NCBI RefSeq assembly: GCF_040649515.1
Contig: NZ_JBEZFP010000067.1
Span: 1 to 47,084 of the forward strand
Reading direction: 5' to 3'
Length of the DNA stretch: 47,084 nt
Source: Yinghuangia elevatio
Lineage (GTDB): Bacteria > Actinomycetota > Actinomycetes > Streptomycetales > Streptomycetaceae
Below, piece by piece: positions 32,101 to 40,249 of the stretch (positions are counted from its first letter, which is position 1; every line of letters begins with the position of its first letter). The translations under genes and the position numbers were made by a program. The notes under the pieces were generated by a model that made no database searches, had not been told where the DNA came from, and was given only the letters and a program-made list of their open reading frames with translations.

Positions 32101-32566
32101 GGCGCGGCACCAAATTGGGCACGGTCGCGTCGCGAGCCGGCCCCCAGAAGGCTCCGGCGATGCCGCCCAGCGCGGTCGCGGCGAGGATCCACCACAACTC
32201 GTCGACGAACGGCACCGAGGCGATCAGGCCGAACCGCACGATGTCGCAGACGGCCATCGTCCAGCGCCGGTCGAGGTGGTCGACGATCTGCGCGGCCAGC
32301 GGCGCGACGAGCGCGGCGGGCAGCAGGCGCAGCACGAAGACCGCGGCGACCGCCGCCGCGAAGTCGAGGTAGTCGCCCTCGACGGTCCACAGCGCGGCCG
32401 ACGTGAGGGCGAGCAGGCCGAGCCAGTCCGCCAGGGCGGACGCGGCGATAGCGGTCCAGAAGCGCCGGAACGGGGCGATCTTGAGGACGCCCCCGATGCC
32501 GGTGACGGGATCCGGGGTCCGGGGCGGTATCGCCGCCCCGGACGTGTGCTGCTCGGCTTGCGTCAT
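29198..32566 (-). CDS. tmk: Thymidylate kinase fused to an MFS-like membrane domain and a long coiled coil
   Basis: A 1122-residue fusion. Residues about 25-455 form an MFS-like domain of about 12 membrane segments (APFRRFWTA start, RDATVPNLVP, GVLVGLTPLY). Residues about 475-680 are a full dTMP kinase: P-loop SLEGGEGVGKST, TREPGATEIGKRLR, ITDRYIDSS (DRY) and LLDLDPEVG. Residues about 680-935 are a Glu/Arg/Ala heptad-type coiled coil, then a Ser/Ala-rich linker and a KSRWRRKP end. dTMP kinase makes dTDP for DNA synthesis; here it would be membrane-tethered. A similar fusion is known in Streptomyces (the gene beside topA). ATG 32566 lacks a clear ribosome-binding site. Confidence 0.93.
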   Translation of the reverse strand: MTQAEQHTSGAAIPPRTPDPVTGIGGVLKIAPFRRFWTAIAASALADWLGLLALTSAALWTVEGDYLDFAAAVAAVFVLRLLPAALVAPLAAQIVDHLDRRWTMAVCDIVRFGLIASVPFVDELWWILAATALGGIAGAFWGPARDATVPNLVPRQRLATAAQFNLVTGYAAAPVAAAVFIVLALVNQLLAPSFDTLAKHPSDIALFATAAVHLISALYVYMLRMPTRGRSVSTRRPNPMLVVADTPRVFKHSRTTRGLVIGMLALFLAGGVLVGLTPLYTAELGAGNAAYGTVFLTLLAGAALGLLCGPRVVATFSRRRLFGIAVAAAGLVLLMTGLFANVAVVVVLTGVLGVLSGIAWVTGYTLFGLEVGEDLRTRAFAFVQAAVRVVMLVGLAAGSLVAGAIGLHTWTPGDHYVFTYNGSALTLMGTGVLVIATGLFVLRAVDDRRGVPLVRDLVESARNVDHVSGRPAGAPGYFISLEGGEGVGKSTQVEALASWIRSKGHDVVVTREPGATEIGKRLRAMLLDVNNTGIDPRAEALLYAADRAEHVATVIRPALERGAIVITDRYIDSSVAYQGAGRELGTREIARVSRWASDGLQPDLTILLDLDPEVGHGRFTEAPDRLESEPQSFHHLVRGAFLDLAAADPDRYLVVDAAQEPDAVTTAIRHRLDRELPVSEQEKRQAEELARREREEEERRKAERAQAEAEKQALIARLRAESEERQRYAEQQRLAEEAARRAEEERIRAEEEVRRRAEEQERLAAEAVRLAEEAKRRAEEERVRLEEEAARRAAEQRRLEEEAARRAEEHRIQAEEEERIRREQARRIEEESALRAERDRVAAEEERAAESERRRRAEEERRRREEEAAADTKRRREEAAVRAAEAKRRAEEREKAEEALRLAEAERRAAEEDAARAVVAAAAAQARAAKEAAALAAEAGGADAPVANGSTRASGEVPSGTIAADAPTAATRVVPAVDPQAAAPTTAAGASSSAPASSESPSRASSPSGSSASSASSSAASSASSSAPAPADVEPDTAELEIVRPRPVEEPPPGSEDDTQKIPKIRIDETTRLPVVATGDGHDDPHTLADDLLGPWAGQPPEPDTPAEPAPEARKSRWRRKP

Positions 32567-32689
32567 GCCGTCAACCCTAACCGTGTGGGCGCCGAGGGAA
32601 ACGACGTTCAAACCGGCGTTTCCCGGTCGTCGCCGGACTTCGCGCGGTTGCCCGGGCACACCAATCGGCGCCGTTCCGGGCAAACGCGG

Positions 32690-32717
32690 ACGGGCCGCCG
32701 GAGGAAGTTCCGGCGGC
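32690..32717 (-). terminator. Hairpin terminator after topA
   Basis: GGGCCGCCGGA (32690-32700) and TCCGGCGGCCC (32707-32717), perfect 11-base arms, loop GGAAGT. It starts 18 bp past the topA stop, separating topA from tmk. Confidence 0.8.
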
Positions 32718-32734
32718 CCTCGTACCAGCGAACC

Positions 32735-35596
32735 TCAGGTCGCCTTCTTCGCCGGGGCCTTCTTGGTCGCCGCGGTCTTCTTCGCGGGGGCCTTCTTGGC
32801 CGGGGCCTTCTTCGCGGCGGCGCGCTTCTTGGGCGCGGGGCCCTTGGCGCGCTTCTCCGCCAGGAGTTCGTAGCCGCGCTCGGGAGTGATCTCCTCGACG
32901 CTGTCGGCGGCCCGGAGGGTGGCGTTGGTCTCGCCGTCGGTGACGTACGGGCCGAAGCGGCCGTCCTTCACCACGACCGGCTTTCCGCTCACCGGGTCCT
33001 CGCCGAGTTCCTTCAGCGGCGGCTTGGCGGCCGCGCGGCCGCGCCGCTTCTCCTCCGCGTAGATGGCGAGCGCCTCGTCGAGGGTCACCGTGAACAGCTG
33101 GTCCTCGGTGGTGAGCGACCGCGAGTCCGTCCCCTTCTTCAGGTACGGGCCGTAGCGGCCGTTCTGCGCGGTGATCTCCTCGCCGCTCGCCGGGTCGACG
33201 CCGACGACGCGCGGCAGCGAGAACAGCCTGAGCGCGTCCTCCAGCGTGACCGTGTCGAGCGCCATCGACTTGAACAGCGACGCCGTGCGCGGCTTCGGTC
33301 CCTTGGCGGCGGCCTTCTTCGCGGTCTTCTTGGCCGGGGTCTTCTTCGCAGTCGTCTTCTTCGCCGCGCCCGTTCCGGTCCCGCCCTCCGGGGCCGCCGG
33401 CTCGGGCGTGCCGGACTCGGCCGTGGATGCGGCCGTCTCCGGCTCGGGCAGCACCTCGGTGACGTACGGGCCGTACCGGCCGTCCTTCGCCACGATCAGG
33501 TGCCCGGTGGCCGGGTCGGTGCCGAGCACGAAGTCGCCGCTCGGCTTGTTGAGCAGTTCCTCGGCCTTCTCGACGGTGAGTTCGTCCGGCGGCAGGTCGA
33601 CGGGCACGTCGGCGCGCTTGTCGTCGCGCTCGACGTACGGTCCGAAGCGGCCGACGCGCAGCACGATGCCGTCGCCGACCGGGAACGAGTTGACCTCACG
33701 GGCGTCGATCGCGCCCAGGTCGGTCACCAGGTCCTTGAGACCTTCGAGGTGGTCGCCCGCCTGCGCGCCGCCCGCGGGTGCGTCCTCGCCGAAGTAGAAG
33801 CGGCGCAGCCACGGCACCGACTCGGTCTCGCCGCGGGCGATCTGGTCGAGGTCGTCCTCCATCTTCGCGGTGAAGTCGTAGTCGACCAGGCGCCCGAAGT
33901 GGTTCTCCAGGAGGCCGACGACGGCGAACGCGATGAAGGAGGGAACCAGCGCGGTGCCCTTCTTGAAGACGTAGCCGCGATCGAGGATCGTGCCGATGAT
34001 CGACGCGTACGTCGACGGGCGGCCGATCTCGCGCTCCTCCAGCTCCTTGATGAGCGACGCCTCGGTGTAGCGGGCGGGCGGCTTGGTGGCGTGGCCCTCG
34101 GGGGTCAGCTCGGTGGCGGTGAGCGCGTCGCCCTCCTCGACCATCGGCAGGCGGCGCTCGCGGTCGTCGAGCTCGGCCTCGGGGTCGTCGGAGCCCTCGA
34201 CGTAGGCCTTCAGGAAGCCGTGGAACGTGATGATCTTGCCGGACGCGGTGAACTCGGCGTCGCGGCCGGGCAGGCCGGGGGCCTCCGCCGCGGTGCCGCC
34301 GATACGGACCGTGACGGACTGGCCGATCGCGTCCTTCATCTGGGAGGCGACGGTGCGCATCCAGATCAGCTCGTAGAGGCGGAACTGGTCGCCGGTCAGG
34401 CCGGTCTCGGCGGGGGTGCGGAAGCGGTCGCCGGAGGGGCGGATGGCCTCGTGCGCCTCCTGCGCGTTCTTGACCTTGCCGGCGTACGAGCGCGGCGCGT
34501 CGGGCAGGTACTCGGCGCCGTACAGCTCGCGGACCTGCGCCCGGGCCGCGGCGACCGCGGTGTCGGACAGCGTCGTGGAGTCGGTACGCATGTACGTGAT
34601 GAAGCCGTTCTCGTACAGCTTCTGGGCCACCTGCATGGTCGCCTTGGCACCGAAGCCGAGCTTGCGCGAGGCCTCCTGCTGGAGCGTGGTGGTGCGGAAC
34701 GGCGCGTAGGGCGAGCGGCGGTACGGCTTGCGCTCGACCGCGCGCACCGCGAACTGCGCCGACTCCAGTGCCGCGGCGAGCGCGCGGGCGCCGGCCTCGT
34801 CGACGTGCAGGACGTCGCGGCCCTTCAGCTGCCCGTCGGAGCCGAAGTCTCGGCCGGTGGCGACACGCTTGCCGTCCAGGTTGACCAGGCGCGCGTTGAC
34901 CGTGCGCGGGTCGGTGGCGTCGCCGGCGCGGCCGGTGTCGAACGTGCCGAGCACGTCCCAGTACGAGGCCGAGCGGAAGGCGCGGCGCTCGCGCTCGCGC
35001 TCCACGACCAGGCGCGTCGCGACCGACTGCACGCGGCCGGCGGACAGCTTGGGGCCGACCTTCTTCCACAGGACCGGCGACACCTCGTAGCCGTAGAGGC
35101 GGTCGAGGATGCGGCGGGTCTCCTGGGCGTCGACCAGGCGCTGGTTGAGCTCGCGCGGGTTGGCGACGGCCGACTGGATGGCGTCCTTGGTGATCTCGTG
35201 GAACACCATGCGCCGCACCGGCACCTTGGGCTGAAGGACCTCTTGGAGGTGCCACGCGATGGCTTCGCCCTCGCGGTCCTCGTCGGTGGCGAGGAAGAGT
35301 TCGTCGGCGTCCTTCAGGAGCTTCTTGAGCTTCGCGACCTGCTGCTTCTTGTCGGCGTTGACGACGTAGATCGGCTCGAAGTCGGCCTCGACGTTGACCC
35401 CGAGGCGCGCCCAGGACTGGCCCTCGTACGCGGCCGGGACCTCGGCAGCGCCGTTCGGGAGGTCGCGGATGTGACCCACACTGGCCTCGACCACGTAACC
35501 GGGCCCAAGGTAGCCCTTGATCGTCTTCGCCTTGGCAGGCGACTCGACGATGACGAGTCGACTGCCTTCGCGCGCGGTCTCGCTGCTCGGGGACAC
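32735..35596 (-). CDS. topA: DNA topoisomerase I
   Basis: A 953-residue type IA topoisomerase that relaxes negative supercoils. Toprim begins RLVIVESPAKAKTI (E18), with FLATDEDREGEAIAWH (DxDxE) near residue 115. The catalytic tyrosine is in ENGFITYMRTDS near residue 330. The C-terminal half has four GRFGPYV/GRYGPY-type repeats and ends in a lysine/alanine-rich tail (KKAPAKK...), which in actinobacteria aids processivity and DNA binding. GTG 35596 aligns with the known Streptomyces start (SPSSETAREG); GGAGAG lies a little upstream. The leader carries the 11-bp array at 35628-35761. Streptomycete topA responds to supercoiling, so the array could matter. Confidence 0.97.
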   Translation of the reverse strand: MSPSSETAREGSRLVIVESPAKAKTIKGYLGPGYVVEASVGHIRDLPNGAAEVPAAYEGQSWARLGVNVEADFEPIYVVNADKKQQVAKLKKLLKDADELFLATDEDREGEAIAWHLQEVLQPKVPVRRMVFHEITKDAIQSAVANPRELNQRLVDAQETRRILDRLYGYEVSPVLWKKVGPKLSAGRVQSVATRLVVERERERRAFRSASYWDVLGTFDTGRAGDATDPRTVNARLVNLDGKRVATGRDFGSDGQLKGRDVLHVDEAGARALAAALESAQFAVRAVERKPYRRSPYAPFRTTTLQQEASRKLGFGAKATMQVAQKLYENGFITYMRTDSTTLSDTAVAAARAQVRELYGAEYLPDAPRSYAGKVKNAQEAHEAIRPSGDRFRTPAETGLTGDQFRLYELIWMRTVASQMKDAIGQSVTVRIGGTAAEAPGLPGRDAEFTASGKIITFHGFLKAYVEGSDDPEAELDDRERRLPMVEEGDALTATELTPEGHATKPPARYTEASLIKELEEREIGRPSTYASIIGTILDRGYVFKKGTALVPSFIAFAVVGLLENHFGRLVDYDFTAKMEDDLDQIARGETESVPWLRRFYFGEDAPAGGAQAGDHLEGLKDLVTDLGAIDAREVNSFPVGDGIVLRVGRFGPYVERDDKRADVPVDLPPDELTVEKAEELLNKPSGDFVLGTDPATGHLIVAKDGRYGPYVTEVLPEPETAASTAESGTPEPAAPEGGTGTGAAKKTTAKKTPAKKTAKKAAAKGPKPRTASLFKSMALDTVTLEDALRLFSLPRVVGVDPASGEEITAQNGRYGPYLKKGTDSRSLTTEDQLFTVTLDEALAIYAEEKRRGRAAAKPPLKELGEDPVSGKPVVVKDGRFGPYVTDGETNATLRAADSVEEITPERGYELLAEKRAKGPAPKKRAAAKKAPAKKAPAKKTAATKKAPAKKAT

Positions 35597-35627
35597 CTTC
35601 GCTCTTCTCTCCAGATTGCTGCTGTGG

Positions 35628-35761
35628 GGCACTGCGGGGGCACTGCTATGGCGTTGCTGCGGCACTGCTGCGCCGTTGCTCCGTCCGGTACCGGTCCGGC
35701 CTTGCGCCGGCGTTTCTCCGGCGTTTCTCCGGCCTTGCTGGGGCCTAGCTCCGGCGTTGCC
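35628..35761. repeat. 11-bp tandem array (about 11 units) in the topA leader
   Basis: Five 11-mers from 35628 to 35682 (GGCACTGCGGG, GGCACTGCTAT, GGCGTTGCTGC, GGCACTGCTGC, GCCGTTGCTCC), a 13-base interruption, then six 11-mers from 35696 to 35761, including two identical CCGGCGTTTCT. Consensus in one register: GGCnTTGCTSC. On the topA mRNA strand most copies contain GGAG or GCAG followed by AA. The array ends 32 bp before the start codon. Confidence 0.85.
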
Positions 35762-36036
35762 CGGGCGGCCGACGCCCGTCAGGGAATGTAGCTGCCGTGT
35801 GGCGGAGTGTGACGGTATCCCAGCCCCCGATGTCAAACCGGCCCTGCCCGGTATACGACACGGATCGGCCCGATGCCACTCGAACGGTAACGCGCACCCA
35901 ACGGTTCCCGCTTCCCGGGCCGCTAACCCTCCCCCGTCCGAGCCGCTCCCGAACGGCCGCGGGGGCCGGTCAAGGGCGACGGACAAAACGATGAGTGCCC
36001 GGTACATCTTGCTTCCTCGGCCACAGGTCGTTATCT

Positions 36037-36051
36037 CTGATGGACCGTCAG
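36037..36051. promoter_or_regulatory. Operator-like palindrome before the MFS exporter (shared motif copy 5)
   Basis: CTGATGGACCGTCAG, extendable by one base each side to T...A. Same core as the site at 5059-5075. It covers an alternative in-frame ATG at 36040, which supports the later start at 36076. Confidence 0.6.
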
Positions 36052-36075
36052 ATCGGCACGGAAGCGGGGCCAGGC

Positions 36076-37680
36076 ATGGAGCACGAGGCAGCCGGAGAGC
36101 CCCTGGACGATGCGGCGGCAGCGCCCCCGTACGCCGACATCAGCGCAGCTCAGCGGCGTACCGTCTTCACCGGCCTGCTCATCTCGATGTTCATCGCGGC
36201 GCTTGCCAGCACCATCATCACCACCGGTCTGCCGACCATAGCGGGCGAACTCGGCGGGGTCGACAAGGTGGCGTGGGTCGTCGCCGGGCATCTTCTCACC
36301 AACTGCGCCGCGACCCCGCTGTGGGGGAAGCTGTCCGACCTCTACGGACGCAAGCCGCTGCTGCTCACCGCCATCGGCGTGTTCACGGCCGGCACCGCGC
36401 TTTCCGCGGTGGCGACGGACATCTGGCAGCTGATCGCCTTCCGCGCGGTGCAGGGCGCCGGGGTCGGCGGGATCATCACGCTCTGCCAGGCGGTGATCGG
36501 CGACATCATCTCGCCGGCCGAGCGCGGCCGGTACCAGGGCTGGATCGGCGCCTCCTTCGCGTCGTCGACGGCCCTCGGTCCGCTGCTCGGCGGGGTCTTC
36601 GTGGACACCATCGGCTGGCGCTGGTGCTTCTTCTCCATGCTGCCGTTCGCCGCGGTCGCGTTCGTGGTGATCCAGCGCAGCCTGACGCTGCCGCGGCGCC
36701 GCTCGCAGGTGTCGGTCGACTACCTCGGGTCGCTGCTGCTGGTCGCCGGCGTCAGCGCGCTCCTGCTGCTGGTGTCGTTCGGCGGGCAGCGCTTCGCGTG
36801 GACGTCGGCGACGGCGTACGGGCTCGGCGCCGCGGCCGTCGCGCTGCTGGTGGCGACCGGGTGGTGGGAGCGGCGGGCCCGCGAACCGCTGTGGCCGCCG
36901 CGGCTGTTCCACAGCCGGTCGTTCACGGCGCAGTGCGCGGCGGCCTTCCTGATGGGCTCGACGATGTACGCGTCCATGGTGTTCCTGCCGCAGTTCTTCC
37001 AGCTCGGGCGCGGTTTCACGGCGACCGAGGCCGGGCTGCTGATGCTGCCGTTCATCGCCGCGAACCTGGTGGGCTCCACGACGTCGGGGCGGCTCATCGC
37101 GCGCACCGGGCGGGTCAAGGTCTTCCCGATGATCGGCATGGCGCTCTCGGCGGTGTCCGCGGCGCTGCTCGCGTGGCAGGTCCTCGGGGCACCCGCGCCC
37201 GCGCTGTGGCCGGCGATGGTCGTGTCGGGCATCGGCATCGGGTTCACCTCGCAGGTGCTGATCCTGGCCGCGCAGGCCACCGTGGAACGCCGCGACCTGG
37301 GCATCGCGACGTCGTCCATCGCCTTCTTCCGCACCCTCGGCGGCACCATCAGCACGGCGGTCTTCGGGGCGGTGATCGCCCGGCGGTTCACCGACACCCT
37401 GCCCGGCGAGCTGGCCGAGCACCGGGTCGCCGAGGCGCAGCTGCCGCCCGGCGGGGCGGACGCGGCGCTGGCTCACCCGGAGCGGGTGGGGGAGTATGCG
37501 TCGGGCCTCCAGGGGGCCGTGCACGACGCGTACTCGGCCGGCATGAGCACGGTCTACATCGTGGTGCTCCCCTGCGTCCTGCTCGGCCTCGCGGCGGCGG
37601 CGTCGATGCGCGACACGCGCCTGCCGGTCGAGGCGCGGGCGGAACGCGGGAAGCGGCGCCGGATGGTGCGGGTCAAGTAG
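36076..37680 (+). CDS. MFS transporter, DHA2 (EmrB/QacA-type) drug exporter
   Basis: A 534-residue proton-coupled exporter with about 14 membrane segments. Motif A is GKLSDLYGRKPLL; the first segments are FTGLLISMFIAALASTIITTGLPTIAGEL, typical of DHA2 multidrug exporters. Motif C-like RAVQGAGVGGIITLCQAVIGDII and QGWIGASFASSTALGPLLGG follow. The C-terminus is basic. ATG 36076 is preferred over ATG 36040 because the latter lies inside the palindrome and the extra residues are not conserved. The palindrome suggests a repressor responding to a toxic or metabolic ligand. Divergent from topA and convergent with the methyltransferase gene. Confidence 0.92.
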   Translation: MEHEAAGEPLDDAAAAPPYADISAAQRRTVFTGLLISMFIAALASTIITTGLPTIAGELGGVDKVAWVVAGHLLTNCAATPLWGKLSDLYGRKPLLLTAIGVFTAGTALSAVATDIWQLIAFRAVQGAGVGGIITLCQAVIGDIISPAERGRYQGWIGASFASSTALGPLLGGVFVDTIGWRWCFFSMLPFAAVAFVVIQRSLTLPRRRSQVSVDYLGSLLLVAGVSALLLLVSFGGQRFAWTSATAYGLGAAAVALLVATGWWERRAREPLWPPRLFHSRSFTAQCAAAFLMGSTMYASMVFLPQFFQLGRGFTATEAGLLMLPFIAANLVGSTTSGRLIARTGRVKVFPMIGMALSAVSAALLAWQVLGAPAPALWPAMVVSGIGIGFTSQVLILAAQATVERRDLGIATSSIAFFRTLGGTISTAVFGAVIARRFTDTLPGELAEHRVAEAQLPPGGADAALAHPERVGEYASGLQGAVHDAYSAGMSTVYIVVLPCVLLGLAAAASMRDTRLPVEARAERGKRRRMVRVK

Positions 37681-37742
37681 CGGTCCGGGTCAGAAGCACC
37701 CGGGTGACGGCGCGGGCCAGGGGCGCTCGGGTGCGGCTCGGG

Positions 37743-39233
37743 TCAGGGAGCGGGGGTCTCCGGAAACAGCAGGAATCCGTCGGCGATCAGCGACCGCAGC
37801 GGACCGGGTACGGCGTCCCGCAGGGCCACCTGGTCCTCGCCGAGCAGTTCGGCGATCGCGTCGACGATCGCCCCCGCGGTCAGGCGCCCGTCGCTCGCGC
37901 CCGCCAGCGCGGCGCCGACCGTGTCGACGCGGTCCGCGCGGCACATGCCGCGCTGCTGGCGGAGCACGACGTACTCCGGGTCCTCTGCGCCGGGTTGCCC
38001 GGTCTGCTCCTGGAGCACCGCGGAAGCGAGGCGGAACGCGGTGCCGAGGAGTGCCGCGTCGTCGTGCGAGCGCAGGGCGTCCTGGCGGCGGAACCACGCG
38101 GCGATCTCGGCGCCGAGCGGCTGCTCGACCGCGTGCGGCCACTCCTCGATGTGCGCCACCGGCCGTTCGCTGCCCGACTTGTGCAGCGAGATCCAGCCGA
38201 AGCCGACACCTTCCACGCCGTCGCGCTCGAACGCGTCCAGCCACGCGTCGTACCGGGCGGCGTACTCCGCGCTTTGGTGGTCGCCGGCGTCGCGCAGCCA
38301 CAACTCGGCGTACTGCGCGGGGTCCTGGACCTCGCGCTGCACGACCCACGCGTCGCAGCCGGTGGGAGCCAGCCACTCGCGGAGGCGGTCCTGCCAGTCC
38401 TCCCCCTTGACGTGCTGCCAATTGGCCAGCAGTTGGCAGTAGCCGCCGTCCGCGAGGTGCGCCGGTGCCTCGGCGACCAGGCGGCGGCAGATCTCGTCAC
38501 CGGGCAGGCCGCCGTCGCGATAGGTGAAGCGTCCCTTCGGCGAGATCACGAAGGGCGGGTTCGAGACGATGAGGTCGAACGTCTCGCGCTCGACCGGCTC
38601 GAACAGACTTCCTTCGGCGAGACCGACGTTGGCGATGCCGGACAGCGCCATCGTCAGGCGCGTCAGGTCCAGCGCGCGGCGGTTGACGTCGGTCGCGGTG
38701 ACGGCTCGGGCGTGCCGCGACGCGTGCAGGGCCTGGACGCCGCAGCCGGTTCCGAGGTCGAGGACGCGGTCGGCCTGCTCGCGGATCGTGATCCCGGCCA
38801 GCGTGGTCGAGGCGCCGCCGATGCCCAGCACGTGGTCGGGGCGTACCGGGCCGGACACCCCGCCGATGCCGCTGCCGAGGTCGGAGACGACCCACCAGTC
38901 GGTGTCGGCCTCGCCGTACGGCCGGATGTCGACGAGCGCGTGCACCTCGTCGCCGTCGCGTGCCAACAGGCCGCCCGCGACCGCCTCGTCGAAGGGCAGC
39001 GCGGTGCGCGCCTGCGCGAGGGGCACCCGCGTCTGGAGCAGGAAGAGCCGGATCAAGGTCGCGAGCGGGCCGCCGTCGCCGCGCAGCGAGCGCAGGGCGG
39101 GGACGGTCTCGCTGCGCGACAGAGCACCGTACGCCTGCGGCCCGAGCGCGTCGAGGCACCCGTCGACGGTGTAGTCCGCGTCGGCCAGCGCTTCGCGGAG
39201 CCGGGTCACCTGGGAGGAGTCGTGCATGGTCAC
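37743..39233 (-). CDS. Class I SAM-dependent methyltransferase with NPPF motif
   Basis: A 496-residue protein. The N-terminal 150 residues resemble a helical recognition domain found with this actinobacterial family. Residues about 165-300 hold a SAM-binding fold: VLDLGTGCGVQALHASRHA (motif I), ATDVNRRALDLTRLTM, and catalytic VSNPPFVISPKGRF. NPPF/NPPY points to N-methylation of a base or of glutamine (as in HemK/PrmC or rRNA guanine/adenine enzymes). The C-terminal 200 residues are conserved but uncharacterised. GTG 39233 has AGGA 7 bases upstream; an ATG lies two codons later. Same genome neighbourhood as in Streptomyces next to topA. Confidence 0.87.
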   Translation of the reverse strand: MTMHDSSQVTRLREALADADYTVDGCLDALGPQAYGALSRSETVPALRSLRGDGGPLATLIRLFLLQTRVPLAQARTALPFDEAVAGGLLARDGDEVHALVDIRPYGEADTDWWVVSDLGSGIGGVSGPVRPDHVLGIGGASTTLAGITIREQADRVLDLGTGCGVQALHASRHARAVTATDVNRRALDLTRLTMALSGIANVGLAEGSLFEPVERETFDLIVSNPPFVISPKGRFTYRDGGLPGDEICRRLVAEAPAHLADGGYCQLLANWQHVKGEDWQDRLREWLAPTGCDAWVVQREVQDPAQYAELWLRDAGDHQSAEYAARYDAWLDAFERDGVEGVGFGWISLHKSGSERPVAHIEEWPHAVEQPLGAEIAAWFRRQDALRSHDDAALLGTAFRLASAVLQEQTGQPGAEDPEYVVLRQQRGMCRADRVDTVGAALAGASDGRLTAGAIVDAIAELLGEDQVALRDAVPGPLRSLIADGFLLFPETPAP

Positions 39234-39292
39234 AGGACCATCCTGCCTTGCGCCGACAGGTCTTCCGGACCGCCACGGGGTGTCCGGCGGGG

Positions 39293-40060
39293 CTAAGGCC
39301 TCGCGGACGCCGAGGTGGACGACGACGCGGAGGACGACGCCGACGGCGAAGTGGAGCCGGACACCGAGGCGGAGGCCGACGGCGAGCCCTCGGGCGGTTC
39401 GGGAGCCGAGGCGGGCGGCGCCGTCGCCGGGTCCGCGGGCGGGGCGGGCGACGTCTCCGGCGTGGCGTCGGACGGCACCCCGGACGACGCGGCGGGGCCG
39501 CTCACGCAGCCCGGAACTCCGGCCAGGGCCTTGCCCAGTGCGCCCTGGTGGAGTTTGTCGAGCGCGGCGCGCGAGACCGTGAGGGAGCTGGAGATGGTGG
39601 GCTCCAGCGCGCGCAGGGCGTCCGCGAACGCCTTCTGGTCGCCGGTCGGCAGTTCCTCCAGCTTGGTGGTGACGGCCGTCCACCCGGCGGCGGTGGCGCG
39701 CAGGTCGCCGGTCAGCACCTGCATCTGGGCCCGGCCGTCCTTGATCTCCGGCGGGCCGGCCCGGTCGAGGGCGGCGGCGAACGCGGTGTTCGCCTCGGCG
39801 AGTTTGGCGACATCGGCGGCGAGCCGGGCCTTGAGCGCCTCGGGGGTCTCGTTGGAAACCACGGTGCCTATGTCGTCGAGCGCCTTCTTGGAGGCGTCGA
39901 TGCGGCCGGTGACGTCTGTGGTGCAGACCTTGCCCGCCCAGTCGGCGAGTTTCTTGGTGTTGTCGTCGCCGTCGTCGCCGCCGCATCCGGCGGTCACGAC
40001 CACCACGGCAGCGGCCAGGGCCGCGAGTGCGGGGGATATCGCCGGGGTCTTACGTGCCAC
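39293..40060 (-). CDS. Small secreted lipoprotein with Ser/Ala-rich tail
   Basis: A 255-residue exported protein. Signal ARKTPAISPALAALAAAVVVVTAGC ends in lipobox TAGC. The mature core (about 30-180) is helical (LADWAGKVCTTDVTGRIDASKKALDDI, LKARLAADVAKLAEANTAFAAAL, FADALRALEPTISSSLTVSRAALDKLHQGALGKAL), with two cysteines (KVC, VPGC) likely disulfide-linked. The last 75 residues are Pro/Ser/Ala-rich low complexity. Likely an envelope protein, role unknown. GTG 40060 has GGAG 6 bases upstream. It lies between the methyltransferase gene (59-bp gap) and hppA, as in Streptomyces. Confidence 0.85.
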   Translation of the reverse strand: MARKTPAISPALAALAAAVVVVTAGCGGDDGDDNTKKLADWAGKVCTTDVTGRIDASKKALDDIGTVVSNETPEALKARLAADVAKLAEANTAFAAALDRAGPPEIKDGRAQMQVLTGDLRATAAGWTAVTTKLEELPTGDQKAFADALRALEPTISSSLTVSRAALDKLHQGALGKALAGVPGCVSGPAASSGVPSDATPETSPAPPADPATAPPASAPEPPEGSPSASASVSGSTSPSASSSASSSTSASARP

Positions 40061-40148
40061 GCTCGTCTCCGTGTTCGCATCGCCGTACCGCGTCTGCAAG
40101 GCCCCTGCGGCGGGGCCCGCGGCAGTCCGAGGGTGGCATACGACACGG

Positions 40149-40184
40149 ACGGAGGGCGACGCGGTCCACCGCATCGCCCTCCGT
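40149..40184 (-). terminator. Hairpin terminator after hppA
   Basis: ACGGAGGGCGA...TCGCCCTCCGT outer arms with inner GCGGT/ACCGC, broken by one C/A mismatch, loop CC. It begins about 65 bp past the hppA stop. Confidence 0.8.
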
Positions 40185-40249
40185 CCCGAATGCCGGCGGG
40201 CCGTCTCCTCGGCCCGTCCGGTCAGTGGGGTGGTACGCCCCGCCGCAGG

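Larger units (their letters stand above)
35597..36075. other. Divergent control region of topA and the MFS gene
   Basis: 479 bp without a supported gene. From left to right it holds the 11-bp array, a possible topA -10 (TATACC on the leftward strand, near 35850-35855, with TGGCAT 17 bases upstream), a GC-rich stretch without recognisable signals, and the shared-motif palindrome at 36037-36051 before the MFS gene. Confidence 0.5.

Noticed and set aside
28115..35791. A continuous open frame of more than 2,500 codons on the + strand
   Set aside because: It is antisense to holB, tmk and topA, all well supported. The product is low-complexity Arg/Leu/Asp/Val sequence, the usual artefact of GC-rich third positions.
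37696..37733. Inverted repeat GCACCCG/CGGGTGC between MFS and methyltransferase genes
   Set aside because: Seven-base arms with a 24-base loop; too weak to call a terminator, though the place is right.
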